Positions 32,718 to 41,684 of a stretch of 64,000 bases of DNA are shown one piece after another. Numbering within the stretch: the first letter of the stretch is position 1; the number at the start of each line of letters is the position of its first letter. The position numbers and the translations under genes are program-made. Location of the stretch: positions 4,278,001 through 4,342,000 of the forward strand of contig NZ_CP091819.1 in assembly GCF_019740355.2 (NCBI RefSeq), given 5' to 3'. This DNA is from Paracrocinitomix mangrovi (GTDB lineage: Bacteria > Bacteroidota > Bacteroidia > Flavobacteriales_D > Crocinitomicaceae). The notes under the pieces are model-generated. The model made no database searches, had not been told where the DNA came from, and was given only the letters and a program-made list of their open reading frames with translations.

Positions 32718-33293
32718 ATGAAGTTTGAATCAAAAGTATTGATCAGTGAATTAGAGCAAATGACACAAAATCATCTTGCCAAACTTAAAGAATGGAAAAA
32801 TCTAGATTTTGATGAGCTCAATTATAAGCCAACTCAAGATAGTTGGAGCGCTTTAGAATGTGTTGAGCACCTTAACAGATACGCCGAATTTTATATGCCG
32901 GAGATTGGGAATAGAATAAAGGAAAGTCAAACTCAACCTAATTCTTATTTCAGTTCAGGTGTTTTAGGTAACTATTTTGCCAAGAGCATGGAACCAAAAC
33001 CTAAACTCAATAAAATGAAGACTTTTAAATCAATGAATCCCAATAACAGTGATTTAGACTTAGCTGTTTTGGACAAATTGATAAAGTTTGAAGAAACCTT
33101 ATTGCAGCATCTGAATGTGGCAAAAACTGTTGATTTAAAAAAGGTGAAAACATCTATTACCATTTCAAAATTGATAAAACTAAGGTTAGGCGACACATTT
33201 AGATTTTATATAAACCACATTGAAAGACACTTTTTACAAGCTGAACGTGCAATGGCACACGCCACAACTCAGACAAGTATAAATATGGCATAA
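32718..33293 (+). CDS. DinB/YfiT-superfamily protein
   Basis: A 191-residue four-helix-bundle protein: WSALECVEHLNRYAEFYM (with the first metal-ligand His) and a C-terminal RFYINHIERHFLQAER (second His cluster). DinB-like proteins bind a divalent metal and often act as thiol-dependent transferases (bacillithiol or similar). The neighbouring Crp-like regulator is probably co-transcribed. Specific reaction unknown. Confidence 0.85.
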   Translation: MKFESKVLISELEQMTQNHLAKLKEWKNLDFDELNYKPTQDSWSALECVEHLNRYAEFYMPEIGNRIKESQTQPNSYFSSGVLGNYFAKSMEPKPKLNKMKTFKSMNPNNSDLDLAVLDKLIKFEETLLQHLNVAKTVDLKKVKTSITISKLIKLRLGDTFRFYINHIERHFLQAERAMAHATTQTSINMA

Positions 33294-33383
33294 GTTTATT
33301 TAAGCAATAGATAAATTGTGACTATTTAATTAGTTGGTTTTAAGTAGTTTTCTTAATTTGCGCCAAACTTAAAAACTACTACA

Positions 33384-34427
33384 ATGTTGAAATTTTCCTT
33401 TTTATCGCTAATTCTATTTATTAGCTTTTATTCAAATGCCACAATCGTAACTATAATCAATAGTGGGTTTACTTTTAGTCCTGACGCAGTGACAATAACT
33501 GAAGGGGATACTGTTCAGTTCACAATTGGTGGAGCTCATTTTGTTGTTGAAACCAATCAAACTACCTGGAATGCAAATGGCAACACACCATTAGGTGGTG
33601 GATTTACAACTCCAAATGGAGGAGGTATGGTATTACCTTCATTTTTAACAGTTGGAACCCATTATTATGTTTGTTCTCCTCATGCATCAGTGGGAATGAA
33701 AGGTACAATTACTGTTGAAGCTTGTGTAGCTCCAGGAGCTCCTGCAAGTGTTACAGGAGATTTGAGTGTATGTCCAAATACATCTTATACCTATACTGCA
33801 GCAGCAGTTACCGGAGCGTCTGCATATAATTGGACATTACCAAGTGGTTGGACCGGAACATCAACAACTGCCACTATTAATGCAATTCCGTCGCTTACAA
33901 ATGGGGACATTTCAGTTGAAGCTGTAAATAATTGTGGAACTTCTTCTGCTACTACAATTACAGTTTCAGTAACTCAATTACAAAACTCTGTTACAATTTC
34001 TGGATTGACAATTACTGCTGATGATGCAGATGCAACTTACCAATGGTTCAATTGCGGAACTCAATCAAATATTACGGGTGAAACAGCTCAATCTTTGGTT
34101 GTATCAAGTACCGGTAATTATGCTGTGATACTGAATGAAGGTGCATGCACTGATACTTCAATTTGCGAATTGGTTACTGTTGTTGGTTTAGAAGATTTGA
34201 ATGACTCTTATAAAGTTTATCCAAATCCGGTTGATGAACACATCCAGTTTTTTGGAGATGACCTAAGCGCTAGTACGGTTCACTTAATTGACTTAAACGG
34301 AAAAGTTGTGTTAAGTCAACATGGAATTGAGAACGGTGTTGATGTATCAAACATTAAAGCAGGTAAATACATTTTATACCTTGCTTCTCCAACTAGTACA
34401 ATGCAACATTCAATAGTGATTAGATAA
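33384..34427 (+). CDS. secreted plastocyanin-like copper protein with T9SS tail
   Basis: 347 residues. Signal peptide 1-19 (ends YSNA). Residues 20-113 are a cupredoxin domain: ligands His52 (GGAHFVV), Cys97, His100 and Met105 (YYVCSPHASVGMKG), the complete type 1 copper set. Then comes a PKD/Ig-like region (PGAPASVTGDLSVCPNTSY, about 115-200), a second Ig-like stretch, and a T9SS type A sorting domain (YKVYPNPVDEHIQFF ... GKYILYLAS). A copper electron carrier placed on the cell surface by T9SS is the natural reading. Nothing nearby identifies its redox partner. The short gap before prfC (1 base) is convergent. Confidence 0.88.
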   Translation: MLKFSFLSLILFISFYSNATIVTIINSGFTFSPDAVTITEGDTVQFTIGGAHFVVETNQTTWNANGNTPLGGGFTTPNGGGMVLPSFLTVGTHYYVCSPHASVGMKGTITVEACVAPGAPASVTGDLSVCPNTSYTYTAAAVTGASAYNWTLPSGWTGTSTTATINAIPSLTNGDISVEAVNNCGTSSATTITVSVTQLQNSVTISGLTITADDADATYQWFNCGTQSNITGETAQSLVVSSTGNYAVILNEGACTDTSICELVTVVGLEDLNDSYKVYPNPVDEHIQFFGDDLSASTVHLIDLNGKVVLSQHGIENGVDVSNIKAGKYILYLASPTSTMQHSIVIR

Positions 34428-34428
34428 G

Positions 34429-36018
34429 TTATTTTACTTTGAAATCACTTGTAAAGTGGAATGTAATATCAGGATAGTCTTGTTGAGCCATATCTAATAA
34501 GAACTTTGTTTCTGCTAGAAAAACGTAATTGTCATCTTTGTCTTTGGCTATGTATGATGCTTTAGCTTTGACAAATTGATCTAATTGATCTCTGTTGTCT
34601 GTGGTCATCCAACAAGCTTTATAGAATCGGCGTGGAGTGAAATCACATTTTGCTCCATACTCATTCTCTAAACGATATTTGATTACTTCAAATTGAAGTT
34701 GACCAACTGTTCCTACTATTTTTCTGTTTCCCGGTTGTTGAATAAACAACTGGGCAACACCTTCATCTGTCAACTGTTGAATACCTTTTTCTAATTGTTT
34801 AGATTTCATTGGATCCTTGTTTTCAAGTTCCATGAAAATTTCAGGTGAAAAACTCGGTATACCTTTAAAACTGAAAGTAACTCCCTCCGTTAATGTGTCT
34901 CCGATCTTAAAATTACCTGTGTCATATAATCCTACTACATCACCCGGATAAGCTTCATCAATTACCGATTTGTCTTGCGCCATAAATGAGGTAGGGTTGG
35001 GGAATTTTAACTTTTTATCCAATCTTACGTGATTGTAAAATTTATTGCGTTCAAATTTTCCTGATACAATTCTTAAAAAGGCAATTCTATCTCGGTGATT
35101 AGGATCCAGATTGGCGTGTATCTTAAATACAAATCCTGAAAAATCTTTGTCTTCAGGTTCTACATATCCTTCGCTAGACTCTCTTCCAATTGGAGAAGGA
35201 GAAATATCAAGAAATGTTTCTAAAAGTTCTTTAACCCCAAAATTATTGATTGCTGATCCAAAAAATACGGGGGCAACTTCACCCTTTAGATAATCTTCTG
35301 AATTAAAATCATCATAAACTCCTTCTACTAATTCTAACTCCTCTTTTAACTCAGCTGTCGCATCTTCACCAATTATTTTCTCCAATTGAGGATCTTCCAG
35401 GTCTGCAATCTTTACAATTTCTTCAGAAATTTTGGTTTTATTGGCTGCAAATAAATTCAGGTTTTTATTGTAGATACTATATACTCCCTGAAAAGTAGCT
35501 CCAATTCCAATTGGCCATGAAAGCGGACGAACTCTGATATCCAACATATCTTCTAATTCATCTAAAAGATCAAAAGGATCCCTTCCTTCACGGTCCATTT
35601 TATTAATAAAAATGATTACAGGTGTATTTCTCATTCTACAAACCTCCATTAATCGCTTGGTTTGTTCCTCCACACCATTAGCACAGTCAATTATCAAAAT
35701 TACCGAGTCAACTGCGGTTAATGTTCTATAGGTATCTTCGGCAAAATCTTTATGTCCAGGAGTATCCAGAATGTTAATTTGCTTGCCTTGATATTGAAAA
35801 GCCATTACTGAAGTAGCTACCGAAATCCCTCTTTGTTTCTCAATTTCCATGAAATCTGAAGTGGCTGTTTTTTTAATTTTATTGCTCTTTACAGCACCAG
35901 CAGTTTGAATAGCTCCCCCAAATAAAAGTAGCTTTTCAGTAAGAGTTGTTTTTCCGGCATCCGGGTGAGAAATGATAGCAAATGTTCTTCTTTTCTCAAT
36001 CTCGTCAGTAATCTTCAT
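34429..36018 (-). CDS. prfC: peptide chain release factor 3
   Basis: A 529-residue translational GTPase that recycles RF1/RF2 from the ribosome. G1 is [10 protein letters not shown]2 region [12 protein letters not shown]3 DTPGHKDF, G4 NKMDREG; the RF3-type domains II and III follow ([39 protein letters not shown]). I place the start at ATG 36018 ([11 protein letters not shown]); the longer frame needs TTG at 36027 and adds only three residues. Confidence 0.95.
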   Translation of the reverse strand: MKITDEIEKRRTFAIISHPDAGKTTLTEKLLLFGGAIQTAGAVKSNKIKKTATSDFMEIEKQRGISVATSVMAFQYQGKQINILDTPGHKDFAEDTYRTLTAVDSVILIIDCANGVEEQTKRLMEVCRMRNTPVIIFINKMDREGRDPFDLLDELEDMLDIRVRPLSWPIGIGATFQGVYSIYNKNLNLFAANKTKISEEIVKIADLEDPQLEKIIGEDATAELKEELELVEGVYDDFNSEDYLKGEVAPVFFGSAINNFGVKELLETFLDISPSPIGRESSEGYVEPEDKDFSGFVFKIHANLDPNHRDRIAFLRIVSGKFERNKFYNHVRLDKKLKFPNPTSFMAQDKSVIDEAYPGDVVGLYDTGNFKIGDTLTEGVTFSFKGIPSFSPEIFMELENKDPMKSKQLEKGIQQLTDEGVAQLFIQQPGNRKIVGTVGQLQFEVIKYRLENEYGAKCDFTPRRFYKACWMTTDNRDQLDQFVKAKASYIAKDKDDNYVFLAETKFLLDMAQQDYPDITFHFTSDFKVK

Positions 36019-36107
36019 TAATTGCAATATGTTATGCGTTCATAGTAAAATAAACCGTATTAGGCGAATAATACAGGCTTTCGGGTAACAAAAGTATTCA
36101 TTTTTCG

Positions 36108-36115
36108 TATCTTTG
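36108..36115 (+). promoter_or_regulatory. -7 box directly before the L,D-transpeptidase gene
   Basis: TATCTTTG matches TAnnTTTG and ends three bases before the ATG at 36119, so transcription should start at or on the start codon (leaderless mRNA). No TTG lies at the -33 distance; the sequence there is TCGGGTAACA. Confidence 0.5.
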
Positions 36116-36118
36116 TAT

Positions 36119-36904
36119 ATGATGCGTGCAAGTAAAAGAATATTATTCTTAATCTTGCCAGCCCTTTTGACCCTTGTATCAATTAGTTCGTTTGGTTACA
36201 CTCCTCCGGGAAGTGGGCAACCATCTGTTAGTGAACTATTGCAACAAGATTCTATTGTACAAAAGGCAAAGGCAGATTTTGAAACATATGCTGAGTATGT
36301 CTATACGGCTATTGATGAACCAGATCTAAGCTATGAGGCATTCAGGCAAGGTTTAATTGGTTATCACAATCTTGAAAAAAGAGGTGAGATAGAGAGGTTA
36401 GACACTTTAACAATCATTGATTTTAGTAAACCTTCAAGCGAACCAAGAATGTTTATTATCGATTTGTGTCACCAAAAAGTTTTTCATAAATCTCTTTGTT
36501 CTCACGGAGTAAATTCAGGACGATTGTATCCTAAATCATTCTCAAACGAAAACAATTCTCACAAGAGTTCAATTGGCTTTTATGTTACTACCAGTACTTA
36601 TTCAGGTAAGTTTGATTTGGCATTGAGATTAAAAGGAATGGAATATTCAAATTCTCATGCTAGTAGTAGAGGTGTTGTTATGCACGGAGCAGATTATGCT
36701 TCTTATGAATTTCTTGATAAAAATGATTGTCAACTAGGTAGATCATATGGATGTCCGGCTTTACCTCACAAAGATTTTGATCAGGTTGTCAGTTGGATAA
36801 AAGAAGGAAGCTGTTTGTTTATCTATTATCCAAGTAAAAGCTACAAGAAATACTCAAAGTACTTGAGTAGAAAAGATTATCTGGTAGACTTTGTTGAATA
36901 CTAG
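36119..36904 (+). CDS. murein L,D-transpeptidase catalytic domain family protein
   Basis: 261 residues from ATG 36119 (an in-frame TTG at 36113 gives two extra). N-terminal signal peptide (ILFLILPALLTLVSISSFG). The catalytic domain has FIIDLCHQKVFHKSLCSHGVNSG, the FYVTTSTYSG strand, MHGADYA and the nucleophile motif GRSYGCPALP (Cys near residue 213). This matches the Bacteroidota L,D-transpeptidase-like group, which could cross-link peptidoglycan or attach proteins to it. Convergent with, and overlapping by four bases, the next gene. Confidence 0.88.
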   Translation: MMRASKRILFLILPALLTLVSISSFGYTPPGSGQPSVSELLQQDSIVQKAKADFETYAEYVYTAIDEPDLSYEAFRQGLIGYHNLEKRGEIERLDTLTIIDFSKPSSEPRMFIIDLCHQKVFHKSLCSHGVNSGRLYPKSFSNENNSHKSSIGFYVTTSTYSGKFDLALRLKGMEYSNSHASSRGVVMHGADYASYEFLDKNDCQLGRSYGCPALPHKDFDQVVSWIKEGSCLFIYYPSKSYKKYSKYLSRKDYLVDFVEY

Positions 36905-39102
36905 TCTTTAATCAATCGTTGAACTTCCAATAAAATGTCATTCTTGTATAACTTAACAAGGTAAATTCCCTGAGCATAATTATTCAGTTCAAGTTCAGTT
37001 TGTTTTGATTCAACAACAATAGTTTCAATTCTATTTCCTTTTGCATCCTCAATAATAATGTAGCTGTTAGCTACAGTTCCTTCAGTGATAATAAAGTTTA
37101 CTTTATCATTGGCAGGATTAGGATAGATTTCAAGGTCATTTTTAAAATTAACACTGATTACTTCTGAATACTCAGGTTCCAGATTCTCCTTGACTTGGAT
37201 AATTCTGTAATAATTAACTCCTATGTTTGGAGTAACATCTGTGAAATTATATTCAGATTTGGCACCTTTGTTTTTGGCCTCAACTTTTCCAATTTCTCTC
37301 CATTCTTCCCCATCATTTGATTTTTCTAAAATGTATTCAGTAATATCGATTTCGTCTTTAATACTCCATTCTAATAGCACAAAGTCATCAATTTTTTTAC
37401 CATCAAAAGAAATCAAATTTTCAAATAGCGGACAACCAATATCAAATGTTGCAGTTACCGTTGTGCCGCAGGCATCAGTAACATTGCAAGTATAAGTTCC
37501 AACTGTTCCCGGAACAATTTCTGTGGCACCGCTTCCTCCGGTACTCCAGTTGTATGTATAAGGCCCAACACCATATAGAGGAGTAGGGTCAAGTGTTTGT
37601 GTACCTGCGCAATCTGAATCATATATATTGGCAGAGCCGTTTCCAGTTACCGTGTTACCTAAGGTTTCAACTGATTTTCCTTGCACTGTTACACTCCATT
37701 GATCCAAAGCCTGACACCAGGCAGTTCCCCAATTACAAACATCATATGCCCCCCATGAATTACACCATGATCTGTTTAAGTTGATGGTAAAAGTTAAATT
37801 TTGATTACTACATGAAGGAGAATAACATTGCACTAATGATTGAGTTCCGCTACTGTTAAATGGTACGGTTGGCGTCCAGTCACCAGGTGTACTACATCCT
37901 AGACAGGTCCATATTATTCCTGGTGAACCTACCGGAGATGCCCCTCCACAACTGCTATTTATCCAAACTTGAGCCTCCGACATCCAACAGCTAAATCCAT
38001 TTCCAACGCAGTAATCTGTATAAACATCAAAATATATCTGGGTATCCCAAGGAGTAGATCCGCCTGGGAAGTTGACAACCAAATTTGAGCTGCAAAAAGA
38101 TGGCGATAATAAGGAACCGATTAATCCAAAACCTGAAGCAACTGGACCCACAGCAACAAAAGTAGGATCTACCGTAATAGGATAGGTGTAAGCGTTACTA
38201 TTTAGATGAGCCGAATCACAGATGATATATAAATCTTCACCATGAATTTCCATATCGCTGTACCAGGCATCTTTAGCTTGAAGTAGATCAAAGGTTCTTG
38301 CAGGTTTTGCAATCATCTCAACTTCATGGGTTTCAGAATCTTTTATTTCTAGCATGTCGACATATAGCTGCTCATGCTCTTTAATACTTGCTTCCAAGTT
38401 GCCCTCTAATTCAAGATGATCTATAAAAATCAGTGTTTTTACATTTAAATTTTGTTTGATTATAAATTCTGATTTTATCTCAGATTGTCCAAATTTCAGT
38501 CTTAAATCTATTTGCGGAAAAATATCAGTTACATAAGCACTAAAATTGGTCATATACACTTGTGACCAATTTGCTTGTAGCGTTTCTTCACTATTGTCTA
38601 AATGAACGATTTTAAGTTCAAATTGATTATTAGTGATGGTTTTGTTTTGATAGCTAAATTGAGTGAAGCCATCAACTGTGTTAATCATAGTTTGAACCGG
38701 TTGAATGCCTGAACTAAAAACACCTCCGGATTTGGCATGTAAACTTGGATCAATAGCTCGCCATTTACCGTCAACAAACATATTAATAGGCATGGCTGCT
38801 TTTTCAATATAAAAAAAGGTAGGATCATCTAAATCAATATAAAACCTTTCATCTATTGTTCTTTTTTCCAAAACTTCAACAACATTTCTATTAATTGGGG
38901 CCTTGAATGTTAACTTACCAAAGTCAGGATGATTGAAAAATTCAGGAGAATTGTATTCTTTGCCATCTTCTGCACTATAAGAAGGGGGATCCATAAATTC
39001 GTTCAAATCAGTTCTATAAATTAGAGAATCGCTCTGCGCCAATGAAATGGACAGATTTAATATGATCGCGATAGCCATTATATGCCTACCAAAATTACTC
39101 AT
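36901..39102 (-). CDS. large secreted Cys-rich protein with T9SS tail
   Basis: 733 residues with a signal peptide (IMAIAIILNLSISLAQ). The front (30-320) carries beta-strands ending in the motif NAYTYPITVDPTF, a sequence often found at the front of RHS/YD-repeat and other large bacterial surface proteins. Residues 320-480 are Cys- and Trp-rich (CVGNGFSCWMSEAQVW; SCGGASPVGSPGIIWTCLGC; NRSWCNSWGAYDVCNWGTAWC), probably disulphide-linked. A PKD/SprB-like repeat (GVGPYTYNWSTGG) precedes a fibronectin-like domain and a T9SS type A domain (LEIYPNPANDKVNF ... GIYLVKLYK). Function unknown; surface adhesin or enzyme partner are both possible. Confidence 0.8.
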   Translation of the reverse strand: MSNFGRHIMAIAIILNLSISLAQSDSLIYRTDLNEFMDPPSYSAEDGKEYNSPEFFNHPDFGKLTFKAPINRNVVEVLEKRTIDERFYIDLDDPTFFYIEKAAMPINMFVDGKWRAIDPSLHAKSGGVFSSGIQPVQTMINTVDGFTQFSYQNKTITNNQFELKIVHLDNSEETLQANWSQVYMTNFSAYVTDIFPQIDLRLKFGQSEIKSEFIIKQNLNVKTLIFIDHLELEGNLEASIKEHEQLYVDMLEIKDSETHEVEMIAKPARTFDLLQAKDAWYSDMEIHGEDLYIICDSAHLNSNAYTYPITVDPTFVAVGPVASGFGLIGSLLSPSFCSSNLVVNFPGGSTPWDTQIYFDVYTDYCVGNGFSCWMSEAQVWINSSCGGASPVGSPGIIWTCLGCSTPGDWTPTVPFNSSGTQSLVQCYSPSCSNQNLTFTINLNRSWCNSWGAYDVCNWGTAWCQALDQWSVTVQGKSVETLGNTVTGNGSANIYDSDCAGTQTLDPTPLYGVGPYTYNWSTGGSGATEIVPGTVGTYTCNVTDACGTTVTATFDIGCPLFENLISFDGKKIDDFVLLEWSIKDEIDITEYILEKSNDGEEWREIGKVEAKNKGAKSEYNFTDVTPNIGVNYYRIIQVKENLEPEYSEVISVNFKNDLEIYPNPANDKVNFIITEGTVANSYIIIEDAKGNRIETIVVESKQTELELNNYAQGIYLVKLYKNDILLEVQRLIKD

Positions 39103-39252
39103 GTTTAACTAAATTAATTGTAAAACACTATCTATCAATTAATTATAGTAAGTAGTAGATAAAATCAATAGATAATACAGTTTAACCTTAATAAAGAAAC
39201 ATAAAATTTGATAAAAAGGTTGCTTTGAGAGATTAAATTTTTGGTTTTTTGA

Positions 39253-39282
39253 TTGTTATGCCATCTTCTTTAAATAACTTTG
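39253..39282 (+). promoter_or_regulatory. promoter of the dapF-mltG operon
   Basis: TTG (39253-39255) and TAACTTTG (39275-39282) are separated by exactly 19 bases, a full consensus match, 14 bases before the ATG at 39297. Confidence 0.75.
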
Positions 39283-39296
39283 CGGCGAAATAGCCA

Positions 39297-39920
39297 ATGA
39301 AGTACCTGGTTTACATAGGTTTATTAGCAGTAGGAATTGTATTGGGATACGTGCTAGGAAATCAGCAAAATAATGAAATAGCTGAGGACACAACCACAAC
39401 CGAATACATTACTGAAACGCGCACGGTGCATGATACTGTGGTGCAAACTAATACTATTAAGGTAACTGAAGAAGAGGAAGAGTTAGATTCATTAGAAGAG
39501 GTTATAGATACCATAAAAACCGAAGTTGATACAACACTTGTTGTGAATATGGTGGATGATACCACTGAAGATGTATCTATTTCAAGGGAAAAAATGATCA
39601 AGAAAGATTGGCTTCGCGTAAATGTTGTTGAAGAGATTGCTGATGATGACTCACTTTTAAATGAGATGATGGGAATTTCTAAAACCATGCCTGATAAGTT
39701 AATGGTTGAATTTTGGGAATCTCCGCTCCATTTTTCGGGATATAAATTATCAAAATCTAAGCTGATTCTATACGGTATGGAACCCGGAAATGAGTATAAA
39801 CTGTATAGAAATAGAAAAGATTATTTTTTATCGACCAAAACTTTTTATTATTCGTTGAAAGAAACGGAGCAATTCTTGCCATATTTGGAGGTGAAAAAAG
39901 AGGTAGTATTCAATGATTGA
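39297..39920 (+). CDS. hypothetical membrane-anchored protein
   Basis: 207 residues. One N-terminal membrane segment (YLVYIGLLAVGIVLGYVLG) followed by a Thr/Glu/Asp-rich linker (about 28-90: TTTTEYITETRTVHDTVV, then EEEEELDSLEEV) and a small C-terminal domain (LMVEFWESPLHFSGYKLSKS, LYGMEPGNEYKLYR, FLPYLEV). No family recognised. First gene of a five-gene run (with dapF, a hypothetical, GNAT, mltG) and overlapping dapF by eight bases, hence possibly linked to cell-wall assembly. Confidence 0.75.
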   Translation: MKYLVYIGLLAVGIVLGYVLGNQQNNEIAEDTTTTEYITETRTVHDTVVQTNTIKVTEEEEELDSLEEVIDTIKTEVDTTLVVNMVDDTTEDVSISREKMIKKDWLRVNVVEEIADDDSLLNEMMGISKTMPDKLMVEFWESPLHFSGYKLSKSKLILYGMEPGNEYKLYRNRKDYFLSTKTFYYSLKETEQFLPYLEVKKEVVFND

Positions 39921-40686
39921 GTTTTACAAGTTTCACGGAGCCGGAAATGACTTTATTTTAATTGATAATCGATCACTTCAATTTAATGGAGATAAGGTTG
40001 CATTTGCTCAAAAATGGTGCAGTAGAAGATTTGGAGTAGGTTCAGATGGAATCATCTTTATTGAAAATCAAGAAGGTGTGGATTTTAATATGGATTTTTA
40101 CAATCCTGATGGAAGTCAAAGTTTTTGTGGTAATGGTTCAAGATGTGCTGTAGCTTTTGCAAAGTTGATTGGAGTTGGGGATGGTAATTTCACTTTTAAA
40201 GCAATAGATGGAATACATCAATCAAAATTCAAAGATAATTTATATCACATTTTGATGTCTGATGTAAACGGCATTGAAAAAATTGGAAATGATTATTTCA
40301 TGCATACCGGCTCACCTCATTATATATCTTATTGTGGATCAAGTGATCAAAGAGATATTGTTGAATTTGGAAGGGAAATTCGTTATTCAGATAAATATAA
40401 AGCTGCCGGAACAAACGTAAATCTTGTTAAATTTATCAGTGATAATAAAATTGATTTACGCACCTATGAACGAGGTGTAGAAGATGAAACTTTTGCTTGT
40501 GGAACCGGTGCAACTGCTGCTGCTTTAGTGTCTGCATTTGTTAAACAATTGAATGACGGTGAAATTGCTGTAAAAGTTAAAGGTGGAGATTTAAAAGTGC
40601 AGTTTGAAAGGAACAATGATACCTTCAAAAACGTTTGGTTAATTGGTCCGGCACAATTTGTTTTTAAAGGAATCATTAATGACTAA
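39913..40686 (+). CDS. dapF: diaminopimelate epimerase
   Basis: 257 residues. Converts LL- to meso-diaminopimelate for lysine and peptidoglycan synthesis. The two catalytic Cys lie in FCGNGSRCA (about 73-81) and FACGTGATAAA (about 193-203), in the mirrored half-domains; FHGAGNDFILID opens the chain. Slightly shorter than the E. coli enzyme (274) but complete. Overlaps both neighbours by a few bases (translational coupling). Confidence 0.96.
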   Translation: MIEFYKFHGAGNDFILIDNRSLQFNGDKVAFAQKWCSRRFGVGSDGIIFIENQEGVDFNMDFYNPDGSQSFCGNGSRCAVAFAKLIGVGDGNFTFKAIDGIHQSKFKDNLYHILMSDVNGIEKIGNDYFMHTGSPHYISYCGSSDQRDIVEFGREIRYSDKYKAAGTNVNLVKFISDNKIDLRTYERGVEDETFACGTGATAAALVSAFVKQLNDGEIAVKVKGGDLKVQFERNNDTFKNVWLIGPAQFVFKGIIND

Positions 40687-41182
40687 AATAAGGAATATAA
40701 AATCTGTTTTACCTGAATTTACTTCTGGTACATATCTGGTTTTAGTCAATCCTGAAAACATTCCTCATTTAGTTTTGTTGCATCAAGGAAAATATTATTC
40801 CCTTACCTATGAAGGTGTTGAGGTAGGTAAAGACTTTGGTCCTTATTTTGAAAAGTTAAAGAGGTTAAATAAAAAAATCTTGTTTGTCACTATTGATGGA
40901 TTAAAAAAAGATCCTGAAAATGTATTTAGTAAATATCTCTTCGCATCAAAAGAAGAAGCTAGCTGTTTATCTCCTATTAAAGAGCTTTTATTGGAAGATA
41001 GTAATGCCAATTTAATCTTTGAATTAATGCCTGAATTGTATGCTCAAAAGATGATTGGTGATACATTTCAAATAGGGATGCATGATCTAATTGAAGATGG
41101 GCAATTTAATATGAGCAAATACAGCAAAACGGACGTTGACAATTATATTCAATCCTTGAGAAATAAGTATGTTGAGCGGTAA
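40679..41182 (+). CDS. hypothetical protein in the dapF-mltG operon
   Basis: 167 residues from ATG 40679 (the frame extends upstream, but those codons lie inside dapF and do not form a recognisable protein). No signal peptide or membrane segment. Beta-rich start (SGTYLVLVNPENIPHLVLLH) and a charged helical end. No family recognised. The dapF stop overlaps its start by eight bases, and its own stop overlaps the GNAT gene by 14 bases. Confidence 0.75.
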   Translation: MTKIRNIKSVLPEFTSGTYLVLVNPENIPHLVLLHQGKYYSLTYEGVEVGKDFGPYFEKLKRLNKKILFVTIDGLKKDPENVFSKYLFASKEEASCLSPIKELLLEDSNANLIFELMPELYAQKMIGDTFQIGMHDLIEDGQFNMSKYSKTDVDNYIQSLRNKYVER

Positions 41183-41684
41183 CAAAATAAGATTACGCGC
41201 AGTTGAGCCATGGGATGTAGATAAAATCCTGGAATGGGAAAACGATCGCAAAAACTGGCGTGTTAGCAATACCATGGTTCCTTTTTCAAAAGAATTAATC
41301 ATGCGTTATATTGAAAATGCGCAAGATATTTATACTGCCAAACAAATACGTCTTATCATGACTTTGCAGGATAAGTTGACAGCTGTAGGTGCAATTGATC
41401 TTTTTGATTATGAACCGCATCACCAAAGAGCGGGAGTAGGGATTCTGGTAGAAAAGGAATACAGAGCACAGGGGTTTGCTTCTGAAGCATTAGAGATTAT
41501 TGAAGAATATGCCCTTAATGTGATTGGAATTAGAAACTTGTATTGTAATATTTTAGAAGATAATGAACAAAGCATTCGCTTATTTGAAAAAGCCGGTTAC
41601 GTTCAAGTTGGTAGAAAAATTAAATGGTTCAATGATCATATAGATTGGTTGGATGAATTGATGTATCAAAAAGTATTAGTGTGA
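41169..41684 (+). CDS. GNAT family N-acetyltransferase, SpeG/RimJ-like
   Basis: 171 residues. Acetyl-CoA site VGILVEKEYRAQGFASEALE (motif A, R/Q-x-x-G-x-A), a conserved C-terminal NIEDNEQSI-like segment (ILEDNEQSIRLFEKAGY) and the opening LRAVEPWDVDKILEWENDR typical of the RimJ/SpeG (Acetyltransf_3) group. Substrate is an amine on a protein, polyamine or antibiotic and cannot be told from sequence. Middle of an operon with cell-wall genes. Confidence 0.88.
   Translation: MLSGNKIRLRAVEPWDVDKILEWENDRKNWRVSNTMVPFSKELIMRYIENAQDIYTAKQIRLIMTLQDKLTAVGAIDLFDYEPHHQRAGVGILVEKEYRAQGFASEALEIIEEYALNVIGIRNLYCNILEDNEQSIRLFEKAGYVQVGRKIKWFNDHIDWLDELMYQKVLV

Noticed and set aside
39362-39688. Minus-strand Ser/Val-rich frame of 108 codons
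   Set aside because: It is opposite the acidic Thr/Glu-rich linker of the 39297 gene; the promoter and operon structure support only the plus strand.
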